DNA from: Qipengyuania seohaensis
GTDB lineage: Bacteria > Pseudomonadota > Alphaproteobacteria > Sphingomonadales > Sphingomonadaceae
Length of the DNA stretch: 64,000 nucleotides
Assembly: GCF_002795865.1 (NCBI RefSeq)
Contig: NZ_CP024920.1
Coordinates: 1,709,001-1,773,000, forward strand
Direction of reading: 5' to 3'
In this document: one piece after another, positions 8,328 to 18,099 of the stretch
Layout of the letters: each line of letters starts with the position of its first letter
How positions within the stretch are numbered: the first letter of the stretch is position 1
Position numbers and translations under genes: made by a program
The notes under the pieces: model-generated
What the model was told of the DNA's origin: nothing
What the model saw: the letters and a program-made list of their open reading frames with translations, nothing else
Databases searched by the model: none

Positions 8328-10952
8328 TTAAACCTTTCTTTCCGCCGCTTGCGCCTTCAGCTCGTACAGCTTTTCAAGAGCTTCGCGCGGGCTGAGCGCG
8401 TCGACGTCGATGGCATCGATCAGCGCGCCGAGGCCATCGTCCTGCTCTTCGGCAGCTTCCACGCTCGCGGCGAAGAGGGGCAGGTCGCCAAGCCCGGCAG
8501 CAAGCCCGCCGGTTTCGGCGCGGCCCTTTTCCAACTTGTCGAGCACGGCTTTCGCCCGCTTGATGACAGGGGCAGGAACACCCGCCAGCTTCGCCACGGA
8601 TAGACCGTAACTGCGATCCGCCGCGCCCTTGGCCAGTTCGTGTAGGAGAACGAGATCGCCCTTCCATTCACGCGCGCGGACATGGTGCAGGCTGAGAGCC
8701 TCGCAGGTGTCGGCAAGGCGCGACAACTCGTGATAATGCGTTGCGAACAGGCAGCGGCAGGCAAGCTGTTCGTGCACCGCCTCAACCACCGCCCATGCCA
8801 ATGCCATGCCGTCATAGGTCGACGTGCCGCGCCCGACCTCATCGAGGATGACGAAGCTGCGGTCCGTCGCCTGGCTCAGGATCGCCGCCGTCTCGACCAT
8901 TTCGACCATAAAAGTGGAGCGTCCGCGCGCGAGGTTGTCGCTCGCCCCGACACGGCTGAACAGCCGGTCCGCTAGGCCTATCTTCGCGGAGGTGGCTGGG
9001 ACGAAGCTGCCCGCCTGTGCCAGCAGCATGATGAGCGCGTTCTGGCGCAGGAAGGTCGACTTGCCGCCCATGTTGGGGCCACCGATCAGCCACAGCCGGT
9101 CGTCCGGTCCCAGCGCGCAGTCATTGGCGACGAAACGTTCGCCCGCCTTCGCCAGCGCCTGCTCCACCACCGGATGCCGCCCGCCGGTGACGTCGAGGCA
9201 GGGCTCATCCAGCATTTCGGGTCGCGACCAGTCGCCTTCGACGGCGCGTTCCGCAAGCGCTGCGGACACGTCGATCCGGGCAAGCGCGGCAGCGGTTGCG
9301 GCGATGGCTTCGCGGTCGGTGCACACCTCGCCCACGAGCTGTTCGAAATGCTCTTCCTCGGCGGCAAGGGCGTGCGCACCGGCTTCGGCGATGCGGCTGG
9401 CTTCTTCGTGCAGGCCGACCGAATTGAAGCGGACCGCGCCGGCCATCGTCTGGCGGTGCGCAAAACCGCTGTCGGGCGCCATCAGCTTGTCGCCGTGCTT
9501 GGCGGGCACTTCGATGAAATAGCCGAGCACCTTGTTGTGCTTGATCTTGAGCGAGGCGGTTTCGGTCTCGTCGCGATACTTCGCCTCCAGCGCCGCAATC
9601 GCGCGCCGCGCATTGCCGCTGGTTTCGCGCAGCGCGTCGAGCGCGTGATCGTAGCCTTCGGCGATAAAACCGCCCTGGCTGCGTTCGGTCGGCGGGGAGG
9701 GAACGAGCGCGCGCGACAGATGGTCGACCAGTGCCCCGTGCCCGCCGAGCGCGCCGGCCATTCGGTCGAGCAGCGGGGGCAGGTCCGCGCTTTGCGAAAG
9801 CATGTCGCGCACGCGGCGCGCCTCCGACAGTCCGTCGCGGATCTGGCCCAGATCGCGCGGGCTGCCGCGGCCTGCCCCGATGCGGCCCAGGGCGCGCCCG
9901 ATATCGGGTGCCTGCCGCAGGATTGCGCGCAGGTCCGCGCGCAGCAGCGGGTCGACGTGGAAGTGATGGACGGCGGCGAGCCGTTCCTCGACCGCGCCGA
10001 GATCGGCCAGAGGGGCGGACAGGTCCTCGGCCAGTTGCCGCGCACCGGCGCCGGTGGCGCAGCGATCGACGCAGGCGATGAGGCTGCCTTCCCGCCCGCC
10101 GTTCTGCGCGGCGAGGATTTCGAGGCTGGTCCTCGTCGCCGCATCCATTGCCAAGTGCGCGCCCGATCCGCGCGCGACCGGCGGCAGGAGGAACGGCAGC
10201 TGGCCGCGCCCCGCATGGTCGAGATAGGCGATTAGACCGCCCGCCGCCGCCAGCATGGGGCGCGTAAAGTCTCCGAGGCCGTCCAGCGTCGCGACGCCGT
10301 GGAGCTGCTTGAGGCGTGCCTCGCCGTCTTCGCTGCGGAAGTCTGCGCGGGGCCGGGCGATCACCTCGTCAGTGCCGTCGTCCCAATCGTCCGGAGCGAC
10401 AATTTCGCTCGCTCCAAGACGCGCCAGTGCGGCATCGAGCCGGTCGGGCGCGCATTCTTCCAGTTCCATACGGCCGGTCGAAATGTCGCAGGAGGCGAGC
10501 CCGACCGCGTCGCGCACCGGGGCGATCGCGACCAGGAGGTTCGCGCGGCGCGGTTCCAGCAGCGCCTCTTCGGTCAGCGTCCCGGCCGTGACGAAGCGCA
10601 CGATGTCGCGCGCTACCAGCGTTTTCGAAACCGGCTTGCCTTCGCGCCTCGCGCGCTCCTTCGCCTCGTCGGGCGTTTCCGTCTGCTCGGCAATGGCGAC
10701 CCGGCACCCGCCCTTGATCAGGCGCGCAAGATAGCCTTCCGCCGCATGGACCGGCACGCCGCACATCGGCACCGGCTCTCCGCCGTGTTCGCCGCGGCTG
10801 GTCAGCGCGATGTCGAGCACGCCGGCCGCAACCCGCGCATCGTCGAAGAACAGTTCGAAGAAATCGCCCATGCGATAGAACAAGAGCGCATCGCCCGCTT
10901 CGCGTTTGAGCGCGAGGTATTGTTCCATCATCGGGGTGGGTTTGCCGGACAT
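8328..10952 (-). CDS. mutS: DNA mismatch repair protein MutS
   Basis: 874 residues, full length. Domain I begins with the mismatch-reading FYRMGDFFELF (Phe-x-Glu). The C-terminal ATPase has Walker A GGPNMGGKST, Walker B FVILDEVGRGTSTYDG and the GLSVAKLAG dimerisation region. It recognises mismatches and recruits MutL; mutL is not in the window. It is divergent from the malic enzyme gene, with 117 bases between. Confidence 0.98.
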   Translation of the reverse strand: MSGKPTPMMEQYLALKREAGDALLFYRMGDFFELFFDDARVAAGVLDIALTSRGEHGGEPVPMCGVPVHAAEGYLARLIKGGCRVAIAEQTETPDEAKERARREGKPVSKTLVARDIVRFVTAGTLTEEALLEPRRANLLVAIAPVRDAVGLASCDISTGRMELEECAPDRLDAALARLGASEIVAPDDWDDGTDEVIARPRADFRSEDGEARLKQLHGVATLDGLGDFTRPMLAAAGGLIAYLDHAGRGQLPFLLPPVARGSGAHLAMDAATRTSLEILAAQNGGREGSLIACVDRCATGAGARQLAEDLSAPLADLGAVEERLAAVHHFHVDPLLRADLRAILRQAPDIGRALGRIGAGRGSPRDLGQIRDGLSEARRVRDMLSQSADLPPLLDRMAGALGGHGALVDHLSRALVPSPPTERSQGGFIAEGYDHALDALRETSGNARRAIAALEAKYRDETETASLKIKHNKVLGYFIEVPAKHGDKLMAPDSGFAHRQTMAGAVRFNSVGLHEEASRIAEAGAHALAAEEEHFEQLVGEVCTDREAIAATAAALARIDVSAALAERAVEGDWSRPEMLDEPCLDVTGGRHPVVEQALAKAGERFVANDCALGPDDRLWLIGGPNMGGKSTFLRQNALIMLLAQAGSFVPATSAKIGLADRLFSRVGASDNLARGRSTFMVEMVETAAILSQATDRSFVILDEVGRGTSTYDGMALAWAVVEAVHEQLACRCLFATHYHELSRLADTCEALSLHHVRAREWKGDLVLLHELAKGAADRSYGLSVAKLAGVPAPVIKRAKAVLDKLEKGRAETGGLAAGLGDLPLFAASVEAAEEQDDGLGALIDAIDVDALSPREALEKLYELKAQAAERKV

Positions 10953-11069
10953 CCTCTACGCCGTAGCGGGGCGGCGCGCGATTCGGGAAGCGGCGCAAAG
11001 CGTCTTTCCCCCTATGACTTGTGACCAAATGCCCTTAGGGCGAGGGCAATAAAGGACACAGGGACATTC

Positions 11070-13334
11070 ATGGCCGACGAAAAACCGACCGCATTCACCA
11101 CGCGCGAGGCGCTGTTCTATCACGAGACGATCCGTCCCGGTAAGATCGAGATCATCGCGTCGAAGCCCATGGCCAGCCAGCGCGATCTCAGCCTGGCCTA
11201 TTCGCCGGGCGTGGCTGCGCCGGTCGAAGCGATTGCGGCAAACCCGCAGGATGCGGCGAAGTATACGGCGCGTTCCAACCTCGTCGCGGTCATTTCCAAC
11301 GGCACTGCGATCCTCGGCCTCGGCAACCTCGGCGCGCTCGCGTCGAAGCCGGTGATGGAAGGCAAGGCAGTCCTGTTCAAACGCTTTGCCGACGTGGATT
11401 CGATCGATATCGAACTCGACACGGAAGACCCCGACAAGTTCATCGAGGCGGTCGCGCTGATGGAACCGACGTTCGGTGGCATCAACCTCGAAGACATCGC
11501 CGCGCCCGAGTGCTTCATCATCGAGCAGGCCCTGCGCGAACGCATGAACATTCCGGTCATGCATGACGACCAGCACGGCACCGCGATTATCGCGGCCGCT
11601 GGCCTGATCAACGCCTGCCATCTGAGCGGGCGCGAGCTCAAGGACTGCAAGATGGTGGTCAACGGCGCGGGCGCCTCCGCGCTCGCGTGCACCGCGCTCA
11701 TCAAGGCGATCGGCATCCCGCACGAAAACGTGATCGTATGCGACCGTTCGGGCCCGATCACTCCGGGTCGCGAAGGCGTCGACCAGTGGAAGAGTGCGCA
11801 TGCCGTCGCGACTTCGGCGACCAGCCTCGAAGAAGCGCTCGACGGGGCGGATATTTTCCTCGGCCTGTCGGCCGCCGGTGCGCTGAAGCCGGAATGGGTG
11901 GAAAAGATGGCCCCCAAGCCGATCATCTTCGCCATGGCCAACCCGGTACCCGAAATCATGCCGGAGGATGCCAAGGCGGTCCGCCCCGATGCCATCATCG
12001 CGACCGGGCGCAGCGATTATCCCAACCAGGTCAACAATGTCCTCGGCTTCCCATTCATCTTCCGCGGCGCGCTCGACGTGCAGGCGACCGCGATCAACGA
12101 GGAAATGAAGGTCGCCGCCGCGCGCGCCATTGCAAAACTCGCCCGCGAACGCGTGCCCGAAGAAGTCGCCGCCGCTTACGGCGTCACGCACCAATTCGGC
12201 GAGGAATACATCATTCCCGCCCCCTTCGATCCGCGCCTCATGGAAGTCGTCTCCAGCGCGGTGGCACAGGCGGCGATGGATTCCGGCGTCGCCCAGGCCC
12301 CGATCGAGGACATGGACGAATACCGCCACAAGCTGAAAGCGCGCCTCAACCCGACCACGGCTGCGCTCACCAATATCTACGACCTTGCCAAGGCCAATCC
12401 CAAGCGCATGGTCTTTGCCGAAGCGGAAGAGGAAGTGGCCCTGCGCGCCGCGATCCAGTTCCGCGATTTCGGATACGGAGAGCCGATCCTGGTGGGCCGG
12501 ACCGACAAGGTCCGCGAAAAGCTGGTCGAGCTGGCGGTGGAAGATCCCGACGACTGGATCATCGAAAACTCCAAGGTGTCGGACAAGGTCCCGCCCATGG
12601 TGGACTATCTCTACAAGCGCCTGCAACGCCGCGGCTATACCCAGCGTGACGTCGCCCGCATGGTCAACCAGGAACGCAACGTCTTCGCCGCCCTGCTGGT
12701 GGCGTTGGGGCATGGTGACGGAATGATTTCGGGCCTCACCCGCACCTTCGCCCAGACCGCGCGCGAAGTGGGACGGGTGCTGGACGAAAAGCCCGGTGCG
12801 GTGCCCTTCGGCATCCACATGATGATCGGCAAGAACCACACGACTTTCCTCGCCGACACCACCATCAATGAACGCCCCACGGCAGAACAGCTTGCGCATA
12901 TCGCGCGCGAGACCGCTGCGGTCGCACGCCGTATGGGCCACGAGCCGCGCGTCGGCTTCATGTCCTATTCCACCTTCGGCAATCCGTCGGGCCAGTGGCT
13001 CGGCAATATCCGCGATGCGGTAGCGATCCTCGATGCCGACGATACGGTGAACTTCGAATATGAAGGCGAGATGGCGCCCGATGCCGCGCTCAACCCCAAG
13101 GTGATGGAGCTTTATCCCTTCAACCGCCTGTCCGGGCCGGCCAACGTGCTCATCATGCCCGGCCTGCAATCGGCGAACCTGTCGGCCAAGCTGCTGCGCG
13201 AGCTGGGCGGGGAAACGACCGTCGGCCCGATGATGATCGGCATGGAAAAGCCGGTCCAGATCGCGCCCATGACGGCCATCGCGCCGGACATTCTCACGCT
13301 GGCGGTGCTGGCGAGCGCGGGCGTGCTGGGCTGA
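11070..13334 (+). CDS. maeB: NADP-dependent malic enzyme with phosphotransacetylase-like C-terminal domain
   Basis: 754 residues. The malic enzyme part covers about 1-420 (SLAYSPGVAAP, HDDQHGTA metal and substrate motifs, NGAGASA dinucleotide loop). A PTA/PTB-like domain follows from about 430 to the end (RMVFAEAEE, IGPMMIGMEKPVQI). This MaeB-type fusion decarboxylates malate to pyruvate. The C-terminal domain in such fusions usually lacks phosphotransacetylase activity and is thought to sense acetyl-CoA. The next gene starts 4 bases later. Confidence 0.96.
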   Translation: MADEKPTAFTTREALFYHETIRPGKIEIIASKPMASQRDLSLAYSPGVAAPVEAIAANPQDAAKYTARSNLVAVISNGTAILGLGNLGALASKPVMEGKAVLFKRFADVDSIDIELDTEDPDKFIEAVALMEPTFGGINLEDIAAPECFIIEQALRERMNIPVMHDDQHGTAIIAAAGLINACHLSGRELKDCKMVVNGAGASALACTALIKAIGIPHENVIVCDRSGPITPGREGVDQWKSAHAVATSATSLEEALDGADIFLGLSAAGALKPEWVEKMAPKPIIFAMANPVPEIMPEDAKAVRPDAIIATGRSDYPNQVNNVLGFPFIFRGALDVQATAINEEMKVAAARAIAKLARERVPEEVAAAYGVTHQFGEEYIIPAPFDPRLMEVVSSAVAQAAMDSGVAQAPIEDMDEYRHKLKARLNPTTAALTNIYDLAKANPKRMVFAEAEEEVALRAAIQFRDFGYGEPILVGRTDKVREKLVELAVEDPDDWIIENSKVSDKVPPMVDYLYKRLQRRGYTQRDVARMVNQERNVFAALLVALGHGDGMISGLTRTFAQTAREVGRVLDEKPGAVPFGIHMMIGKNHTTFLADTTINERPTAEQLAHIARETAAVARRMGHEPRVGFMSYSTFGNPSGQWLGNIRDAVAILDADDTVNFEYEGEMAPDAALNPKVMELYPFNRLSGPANVLIMPGLQSANLSAKLLRELGGETTVGPMMIGMEKPVQIAPMTAIAPDILTLAVLASAGVLG

Positions 13335-13338
13335 TCCG

Positions 13339-14475
13339 GTGATCGCTTCGCAGCGGCACCTGTTCTCGATTCCGGAGGACGTCCACTACCTCAACTGCGC
13401 CTACATGGCGCCGTTGTCCCACGCGGTCAGCGCGGCGATGGTGGAGGGTGCCCGGCTGAAAGAGCAGCCGTGGAATTTCTACCCGCAGGACTTCTTCTCG
13501 CTGGTCGAGACGTTCCGCGAAAAGGCGGGGCGGTTGGTGGGCACAGCGCCCGACAACCTCGCCGTCGTGCCTTCGGTCAGCTATGGCCTCGCCGTCGCAG
13601 CCGCGAACCTGTCGGTCCGGCAGGGGCGGCGCGTGGTGACGCTGGGCGAGCAATTCCCGTCGAATGTCTATCCCTGGCAGGAACTGGCCCAGCGCGAGGG
13701 AGGCGAGGTGATCGCCGTCCGGCGCGAGGCCGATGCCTGCTGGACCCAAGCCGTGCTGGACGCGATCGACGCGGATACCGCTATCGTCGCCCTGCCGCAT
13801 TGCCACTGGGCCGACGGGCGCGTGGTCGACTTGGTCGCGGTGGGCGAGAAATGCCGCAGTGTCGGCGCGGCGCTGGTCCTCGACCTCACCCAGTCGCTTG
13901 GCGCAATGCCGATCGATTTCGATGCCGTGAAGCCCGATTTCGCGGTGGCGGCCTGCTACAAATGGCTGATGGGCCCCTATGGACTCGGCATTCTCTACGT
14001 CGATCCAAAGCACCACGGCGGACGGCCGATCGAACAGAACTGGATCAATCGCGCCGGATCGCAGGATTTCACCCGGCTCGTCGACTATCGGGACGATTAC
14101 CAGCCGGGTGCGCGCCGTTTCGATATGGGCGAGAAGTCCAACGCGCCCTCGATGATGGGGGCAGGCGCCGCCCTCGATTTCCTGCTGGATCATGGCGTCG
14201 GGCAGATTGCGGAGACTTTGGCTTTCAAGACCACACGCCTTGCCGAAAAGGCAGCGCAACTGGGTCTTACCTCCGCCCCTGTCGGCAAACGAGCGCCCCA
14301 CTTCCTGTCGCTGGAGTTTCCAGACGGGTTGCCGGACGGCCTCACCGAAAAACTGGGCGAAGCGAAGGTCTTCGTCTCCGCTCGCGGCCAGTCGCTGCGT
14401 GTGACGCCGCACCTCTACAATACCGAGGCCGACGAAGAGGCGCTCCTGGCGACCCTGCGCAAGGTCCTCGGCTAG
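13339..14475 (+). CDS. Class V aminotransferase-fold PLP enzyme
   Basis: 378 residues from a GTG just after maeB. It has the class V layout: HCHWADGRVVDL, then DLTQSLGAMP (PLP-binding Asp), then ACYKWLMGPYG with the PLP-lysine. Family members include selenocysteine lyase-like and isopenicillin epimerase-like enzymes, and the sequence does not let me choose a substrate. A second fold-type-I enzyme, kynureninase, lies at 820 and is only distantly similar. Confidence 0.82.
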   Translation: MIASQRHLFSIPEDVHYLNCAYMAPLSHAVSAAMVEGARLKEQPWNFYPQDFFSLVETFREKAGRLVGTAPDNLAVVPSVSYGLAVAAANLSVRQGRRVVTLGEQFPSNVYPWQELAQREGGEVIAVRREADACWTQAVLDAIDADTAIVALPHCHWADGRVVDLVAVGEKCRSVGAALVLDLTQSLGAMPIDFDAVKPDFAVAACYKWLMGPYGLGILYVDPKHHGGRPIEQNWINRAGSQDFTRLVDYRDDYQPGARRFDMGEKSNAPSMMGAGAALDFLLDHGVGQIAETLAFKTTRLAEKAAQLGLTSAPVGKRAPHFLSLEFPDGLPDGLTEKLGEAKVFVSARGQSLRVTPHLYNTEADEEALLATLRKVLG

Positions 14476-14589
14476 CTGCGAGCACCGTTCGTCGAGCGAT
14501 CTGCAATCCTGACATCGCGGTTCACGCGCGCGCAAGCCACGCGGCGACAGGGGGCGCAGCAACAGGGTTCGCAGAACAAGGAAATTCCC

Positions 14590-15198
14590 ATGAAGAAGAT
14601 ATTCGCAATGGCTGCGCTTGGCGCAGGCATGATCGCCGTCCCGTCGGTTGCGCAGGCGCAGAACGCTGCTCCCGGCGGCCTGCACATCGGCGTCATCGGC
14701 GGTTACGAAGGTCTCGATGTCGATGCCGAAGACGGCAGCGCCACCGCCAGCGCCGACAATGCGGTCTACGGCATCACTGCCGGTTACGACCTTTCGCTCG
14801 GCAGCGCCTTCGTCGGTGTGGAAGGCGAAATCTCGACCAGCGACGGTACGACCAGCTTCCCCGACAGCTTCGGCGGTGCGCGGGAGGGTCTGGAAACGAA
14901 CGGCCAGTATTACATCGGCGCGCGCGCCGGTTTCGCCGTGACGCCGGGCATCACCGCTTACGGCAAGGCCGGCTACACCGCGCTCGACACTACCGCCTTC
15001 ACCGAGAGCGGATCGCTGTCCGATCTCGATGAAAATGCCGACGGTTTCCGCTTCGGTGGCGGCCTGCAGGTCCAGCTTCCCGGACCGTTCGAGGCACGCC
15101 TCGAATATCGCCGCTCCAACTACAACAACCTGGCCGATATCGACCAGGGCGATGCCACGACCGACCAGGTCGTCGCCGGCCTCGGCGTGCGCTTCTAA
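14590..15198 (+). CDS. Outer membrane beta-barrel protein (porin-like opacity family)
   Basis: 202 residues with a clean signal peptide (MKKIFAMAALGAGMIAVPSVAQAQ) after an AAGGAA ribosome site. Alternating-residue strands follow, for example YGITAGYDLSLG, YYIGARAGFAV and EARLEYRRSNY, ending in VAGLGVRF with the terminal Phe that marks proteins inserted by the BAM complex. It is likely an 8-stranded OmpA/OmpW-like barrel of unknown cargo. It converges with the SDR gene. Confidence 0.85.
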   Translation: MKKIFAMAALGAGMIAVPSVAQAQNAAPGGLHIGVIGGYEGLDVDAEDGSATASADNAVYGITAGYDLSLGSAFVGVEGEISTSDGTTSFPDSFGGAREGLETNGQYYIGARAGFAVTPGITAYGKAGYTALDTTAFTESGSLSDLDENADGFRFGGGLQVQLPGPFEARLEYRRSNYNNLADIDQGDATTDQVVAGLGVRF

Positions 15199-15201
15199 GC
15201 C

Positions 15202-15858
15202 TTAGTAAGGCAGGTCCTTGCCGGTGTAGTCGACATAGCGGAAGCCGCTCTTACCCGCGGCGCCCTCGACCACATCGGCAAGGCCTTTCACGCTTTCATC
15301 GACGGTGATCTTGGCGTTGGGCCCGCCCATGTCGGTCTGGACCCACCCCGGATGGAGCGCGAGCGTGGCGATGGCGCGCGGGCCCGCGTCCTGCTCCGAA
15401 ACGCCCTTCGCCAGCATATTGAGCGCCGCCTTGCTGGTGCGGTAGAGTTCGAACCCGCCAGAGCTGTCTTCGATCGAACCCATGAGCGAGGTCATGAAGG
15501 CAAGCGTGCCGCCGTCCGAAATATGCGGCAGCACGGTCTTGGCGAGATGCACCGGGCCGAAGGCGTTGGTCATCATCACCTCGGCCACCTCGTCAGCAGT
15601 CGCTTCGACGGCCGACTGGTGCTTGGCCCCGGTGATTCCGGCATTCACGATCACCGCATCGACCTTGGTATCGAAGCCTTCGAAGGTTTCGGACTTGGTC
15701 ACGTCCATGGTCTCGATGCGCACGTCGTCGAGCGCGTGAAGCTCGTCGCTTGTGGATCGTTCGGTCGCGATGACGTCCCAGCCGCGGCTCTTGAATTCCC
15801 TGGCGAGGCCAAGGCCGATGCCGCGCGACGCGCCGACGATGAGGATTGTCTTGCTCAT
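15202..15858 (-). CDS. Short-chain dehydrogenase/reductase
   Basis: 218 residues. NAD(P)-binding GASRGIGLG sits at the N-terminus, with VNAGITG and the catalytic YRTSKAAL (Tyr-x-x-x-Lys) further on. The compact length and sequence resemble C-factor-like SDRs. Its start is 5 bases past the stop of the upstream aldehyde dehydrogenase gene, so the two are probably one operon handling carbonyl compounds. The substrate is unknown. Confidence 0.9.
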   Translation of the reverse strand: MSKTILIVGASRGIGLGLAREFKSRGWDVIATERSTSDELHALDDVRIETMDVTKSETFEGFDTKVDAVIVNAGITGAKHQSAVEATADEVAEVMMTNAFGPVHLAKTVLPHISDGGTLAFMTSLMGSIEDSSGGFELYRTSKAALNMLAKGVSEQDAGPRAIATLALHPGWVQTDMGGPNAKITVDESVKGLADVVEGAAGKSGFRYVDYTGKDLPY

Positions 15859-15863
15859 TGGAT

Positions 15864-17237
15864 TTATCCTTTCGCCGGATAGACCAGCGTTTTCAGGTTC
15901 ATGAATTCATGCAGGCCGTGGTGCGACAATTCGCGCCCGAAGCCCGATTTCTTGATGCCACCGAAGGGCGCTTCGATCTTGGAGCCGTTGACGGCATTGA
16001 ATGTCGTCATCCCCGCCTCGATGCGGTTGGCGAACGCCTCGCGTTCCTCCTCGTCCTTGGTCCAGACTGCCGAACCAAGTCCGAAGGGGATGGCATTGGC
16101 AATGGTGATCGCCTCTTCGATATCTGCCGCTTTGTAGATCTGGCCGACGGGGCCGAAGATTTCGTCCGTCCCGGTCTCGCTGGCGAGGGGTACGTCGGTC
16201 AGCAATCCGGCGGTCATCCACGCACCGTCGCGGTCCAGCTTTTCGCCCCCGAACAGGAGGGTGCAGCCTTCTTCCTTCGCCTTGGCGACCTGGTCGAGCA
16301 CGGTATCGCGCTGCGCTTCGCTCGACAGCGGGCCGAGCTCGGTATCGTCATCCATCGGATCGCCGAGATTCACGTCCTTCAGCGCCGCGATGAATTTCTC
16401 GGCGAAGGCGTCGTGGATGTCGGCATGGACGATGGTGCGCTTGCCGCAGATACAGGACTGGCCGTTGTTCTGGATGCGCGCGAAGACCGCGTCCTCCACC
16501 GCCTCGTCGAGATCGGCGGATGGCATGACGATGAAGGGATCGCTGCCGCCGAGTTCCAGTACGACCTTCTTCAAGTGTTTGCCCGCCTGCTGAGCCACCG
16601 CGCTGCCCGCGCCTTCGCTGCCGGTGAGCGTGGCGGCGACGATACGCGTGTCGGCAACCACGTCGCCGATGGGATCGGAGGAAACGCACAGGTTCTGGAA
16701 CAGGCCTTCCGGCCCGCCTGCCTCGAGGACCAGCTCTTCCATGCGGTGCGCCACGCCCTGCACGATGCTGGCGTGTTTCAGCACACCGACATTGCCTGCA
16801 AGGATGGTCGGGGCAAGGAAGCGCACGACCTGCCAGAAGGGAAAGTTCCACGGCATCACCGCGAGCACAGGGCCTTGCGGCAGCCAGCGCCCCTCGGCGC
16901 GGCCGCCGTCCGACAGGTCCCAGAATTCCGATTCCAGCATCGGCGGACCGGCCTCGGCGAAATGGCGGAAGAGGCTGGCGCACTTCTCGACCTCGCCGCG
17001 CGCCTGCGTGATCGGCTTGCCCATTTCGGTCACCGCGAGGCGGGCCAGTTCTTCCTTGTCGCTTTGGTAAAGGTCGCCGAGCGCGGAGAGCAATTCCACC
17101 CTTCTCTCGATCGGGCTGGTGCGCCAATCGCGATAGGCGCGCGTAGCCGTCTCAAGCTTCGCGTCGATCCCGTTGTCGTCGAGCGTTTCGTAAGTGGCGA
17201 TGCTTTCGCCAGTGGCGGGGTTGGTCGTGGTAATCAA
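15864..17237 (-). CDS. NAD(P)-dependent succinate-semialdehyde dehydrogenase family protein
   Basis: 457 residues, aldehyde dehydrogenase superfamily. Catalytic Cys lies in NNGQSCICGKR and the general-base Glu in LELGGSDPFIV; cofactor contacts PWNFPFWQ and LTGSEGAGS are present. The sequence resembles the GabD/SSADH branch, which oxidises succinate semialdehyde to succinate. No GABA transaminase is nearby, so the substrate remains uncertain. It is first of a two-gene leftward operon with the SDR. Confidence 0.9.
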   Translation of the reverse strand: MITTTNPATGESIATYETLDDNGIDAKLETATRAYRDWRTSPIERRVELLSALGDLYQSDKEELARLAVTEMGKPITQARGEVEKCASLFRHFAEAGPPMLESEFWDLSDGGRAEGRWLPQGPVLAVMPWNFPFWQVVRFLAPTILAGNVGVLKHASIVQGVAHRMEELVLEAGGPEGLFQNLCVSSDPIGDVVADTRIVAATLTGSEGAGSAVAQQAGKHLKKVVLELGGSDPFIVMPSADLDEAVEDAVFARIQNNGQSCICGKRTIVHADIHDAFAEKFIAALKDVNLGDPMDDDTELGPLSSEAQRDTVLDQVAKAKEEGCTLLFGGEKLDRDGAWMTAGLLTDVPLASETGTDEIFGPVGQIYKAADIEEAITIANAIPFGLGSAVWTKDEEEREAFANRIEAGMTTFNAVNGSKIEAPFGGIKKSGFGRELSHHGLHEFMNLKTLVYPAKG

Positions 17238-17297
17238 GCGGGCGCTCCTTTGGGCGTATACCCGTTCAATCGCCGCGCCCTGCCATGCGTTCCGCGC

Positions 17298-17999
17298 TTA
17301 TTTTCGGCGGAAGCGGAAGTACCAGACCTCGTGGCCATAGGTGTTGCGCGCCTTGTGCTCGTAACGCGTCTCGCACCAGCCAGAGGGGCGGTTCTCCCAA
17401 CTCTGGCGGCCATCGACCAGCCACTCGAAATCATTGTTAAAACGGCGCATGACCATCAGCGCGTGGCGCAGGTAAACCGGGTGGTCGGTGCCGAAGCGGA
17501 ACTCGCCGCCGGGCTTCAATTTGTCCGCGATCATGCGGACCGGCCCGTCGTTCATCATCCGGCGCTTGGCGTGCTTGGCCTTGGGCCAGGGGTCGGGATG
17601 GAGGAGGTAGAGCATGGTCAGGGCGCCGTCGGGCACCCGCGCGAGCGCCTGCAGGGCATCGCCGTGCTGGATGCGCACATTGGCGAGGCCGCCGTCCCGG
17701 ATATGGGTCAGCGCCTGCGCCACGCCATTGAGGAAGGGCTCGGCCCCGATGAAACCGTGGTCGGGCAACAGGTCGGCGCGATAAGCCAGGTGTTCGCCCG
17801 CGCCGAAGCCGATCTCGAAATGCAGCGGGCGGTCAAAACCGAACAGGCGCTCCGCCGTGACGGGGCCTTCGGTGGGCACTGCGATCTGGGGCAGCAGCTT
17901 TTCGACCAGTTCCTGCTGGGCGGCGCGCAAGGGCTTGCCCTGGCTGCGGCCATACAGCCGGTTGAGTGTAGTCGGATCGCCTTCCTTGAATGCTGACAT
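17298..17999 (-). CDS. trmB: tRNA (guanine46-N7)-methyltransferase
   Basis: 233 residues from the ATG at 17999, beginning MSAFKEGDPTTLNRLYGR; the frame is open further upstream but that part does not look like TrmB. SAM-binding FEIGFGAGEHLAYRA and LYLLHPDPWPKAKHAKRRM are the TrmB signatures. It methylates G46 of the tRNA variable loop. It diverges from the glycosyltransferase gene at 18100. Confidence 0.94.
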   Translation of the reverse strand: MSAFKEGDPTTLNRLYGRSQGKPLRAAQQELVEKLLPQIAVPTEGPVTAERLFGFDRPLHFEIGFGAGEHLAYRADLLPDHGFIGAEPFLNGVAQALTHIRDGGLANVRIQHGDALQALARVPDGALTMLYLLHPDPWPKAKHAKRRMMNDGPVRMIADKLKPGGEFRFGTDHPVYLRHALMVMRRFNNDFEWLVDGRQSWENRPSGWCETRYEHKARNTYGHEVWYFRFRRK

Positions 18000-18099
18000 G
18001 GGGCGCGGCGCTAAGCCGATTGCGCCCGACTTGTCCAGAGGCTGGCGAGGGCTTGCCGCTTGTGGCTGGCGCGAAACGAGGGCTAGGCGTGGAAACGAA

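Noticed and set aside
10956-13169. A 737-codon open frame on the minus strand opposite the malic enzyme gene
   Set aside because: It is the shadow of a real gene in GC-rich DNA: the plus-strand frame is a recognisable full-length malic enzyme, while the antisense frame has Arg/Asp/His-rich sequence and no recognisable domain.
15846-17996. A 716-codon plus-strand frame opposite the aldehyde dehydrogenase and trmB
   Set aside because: Same reason: antisense of clearly recognised genes, no domain, biased composition.
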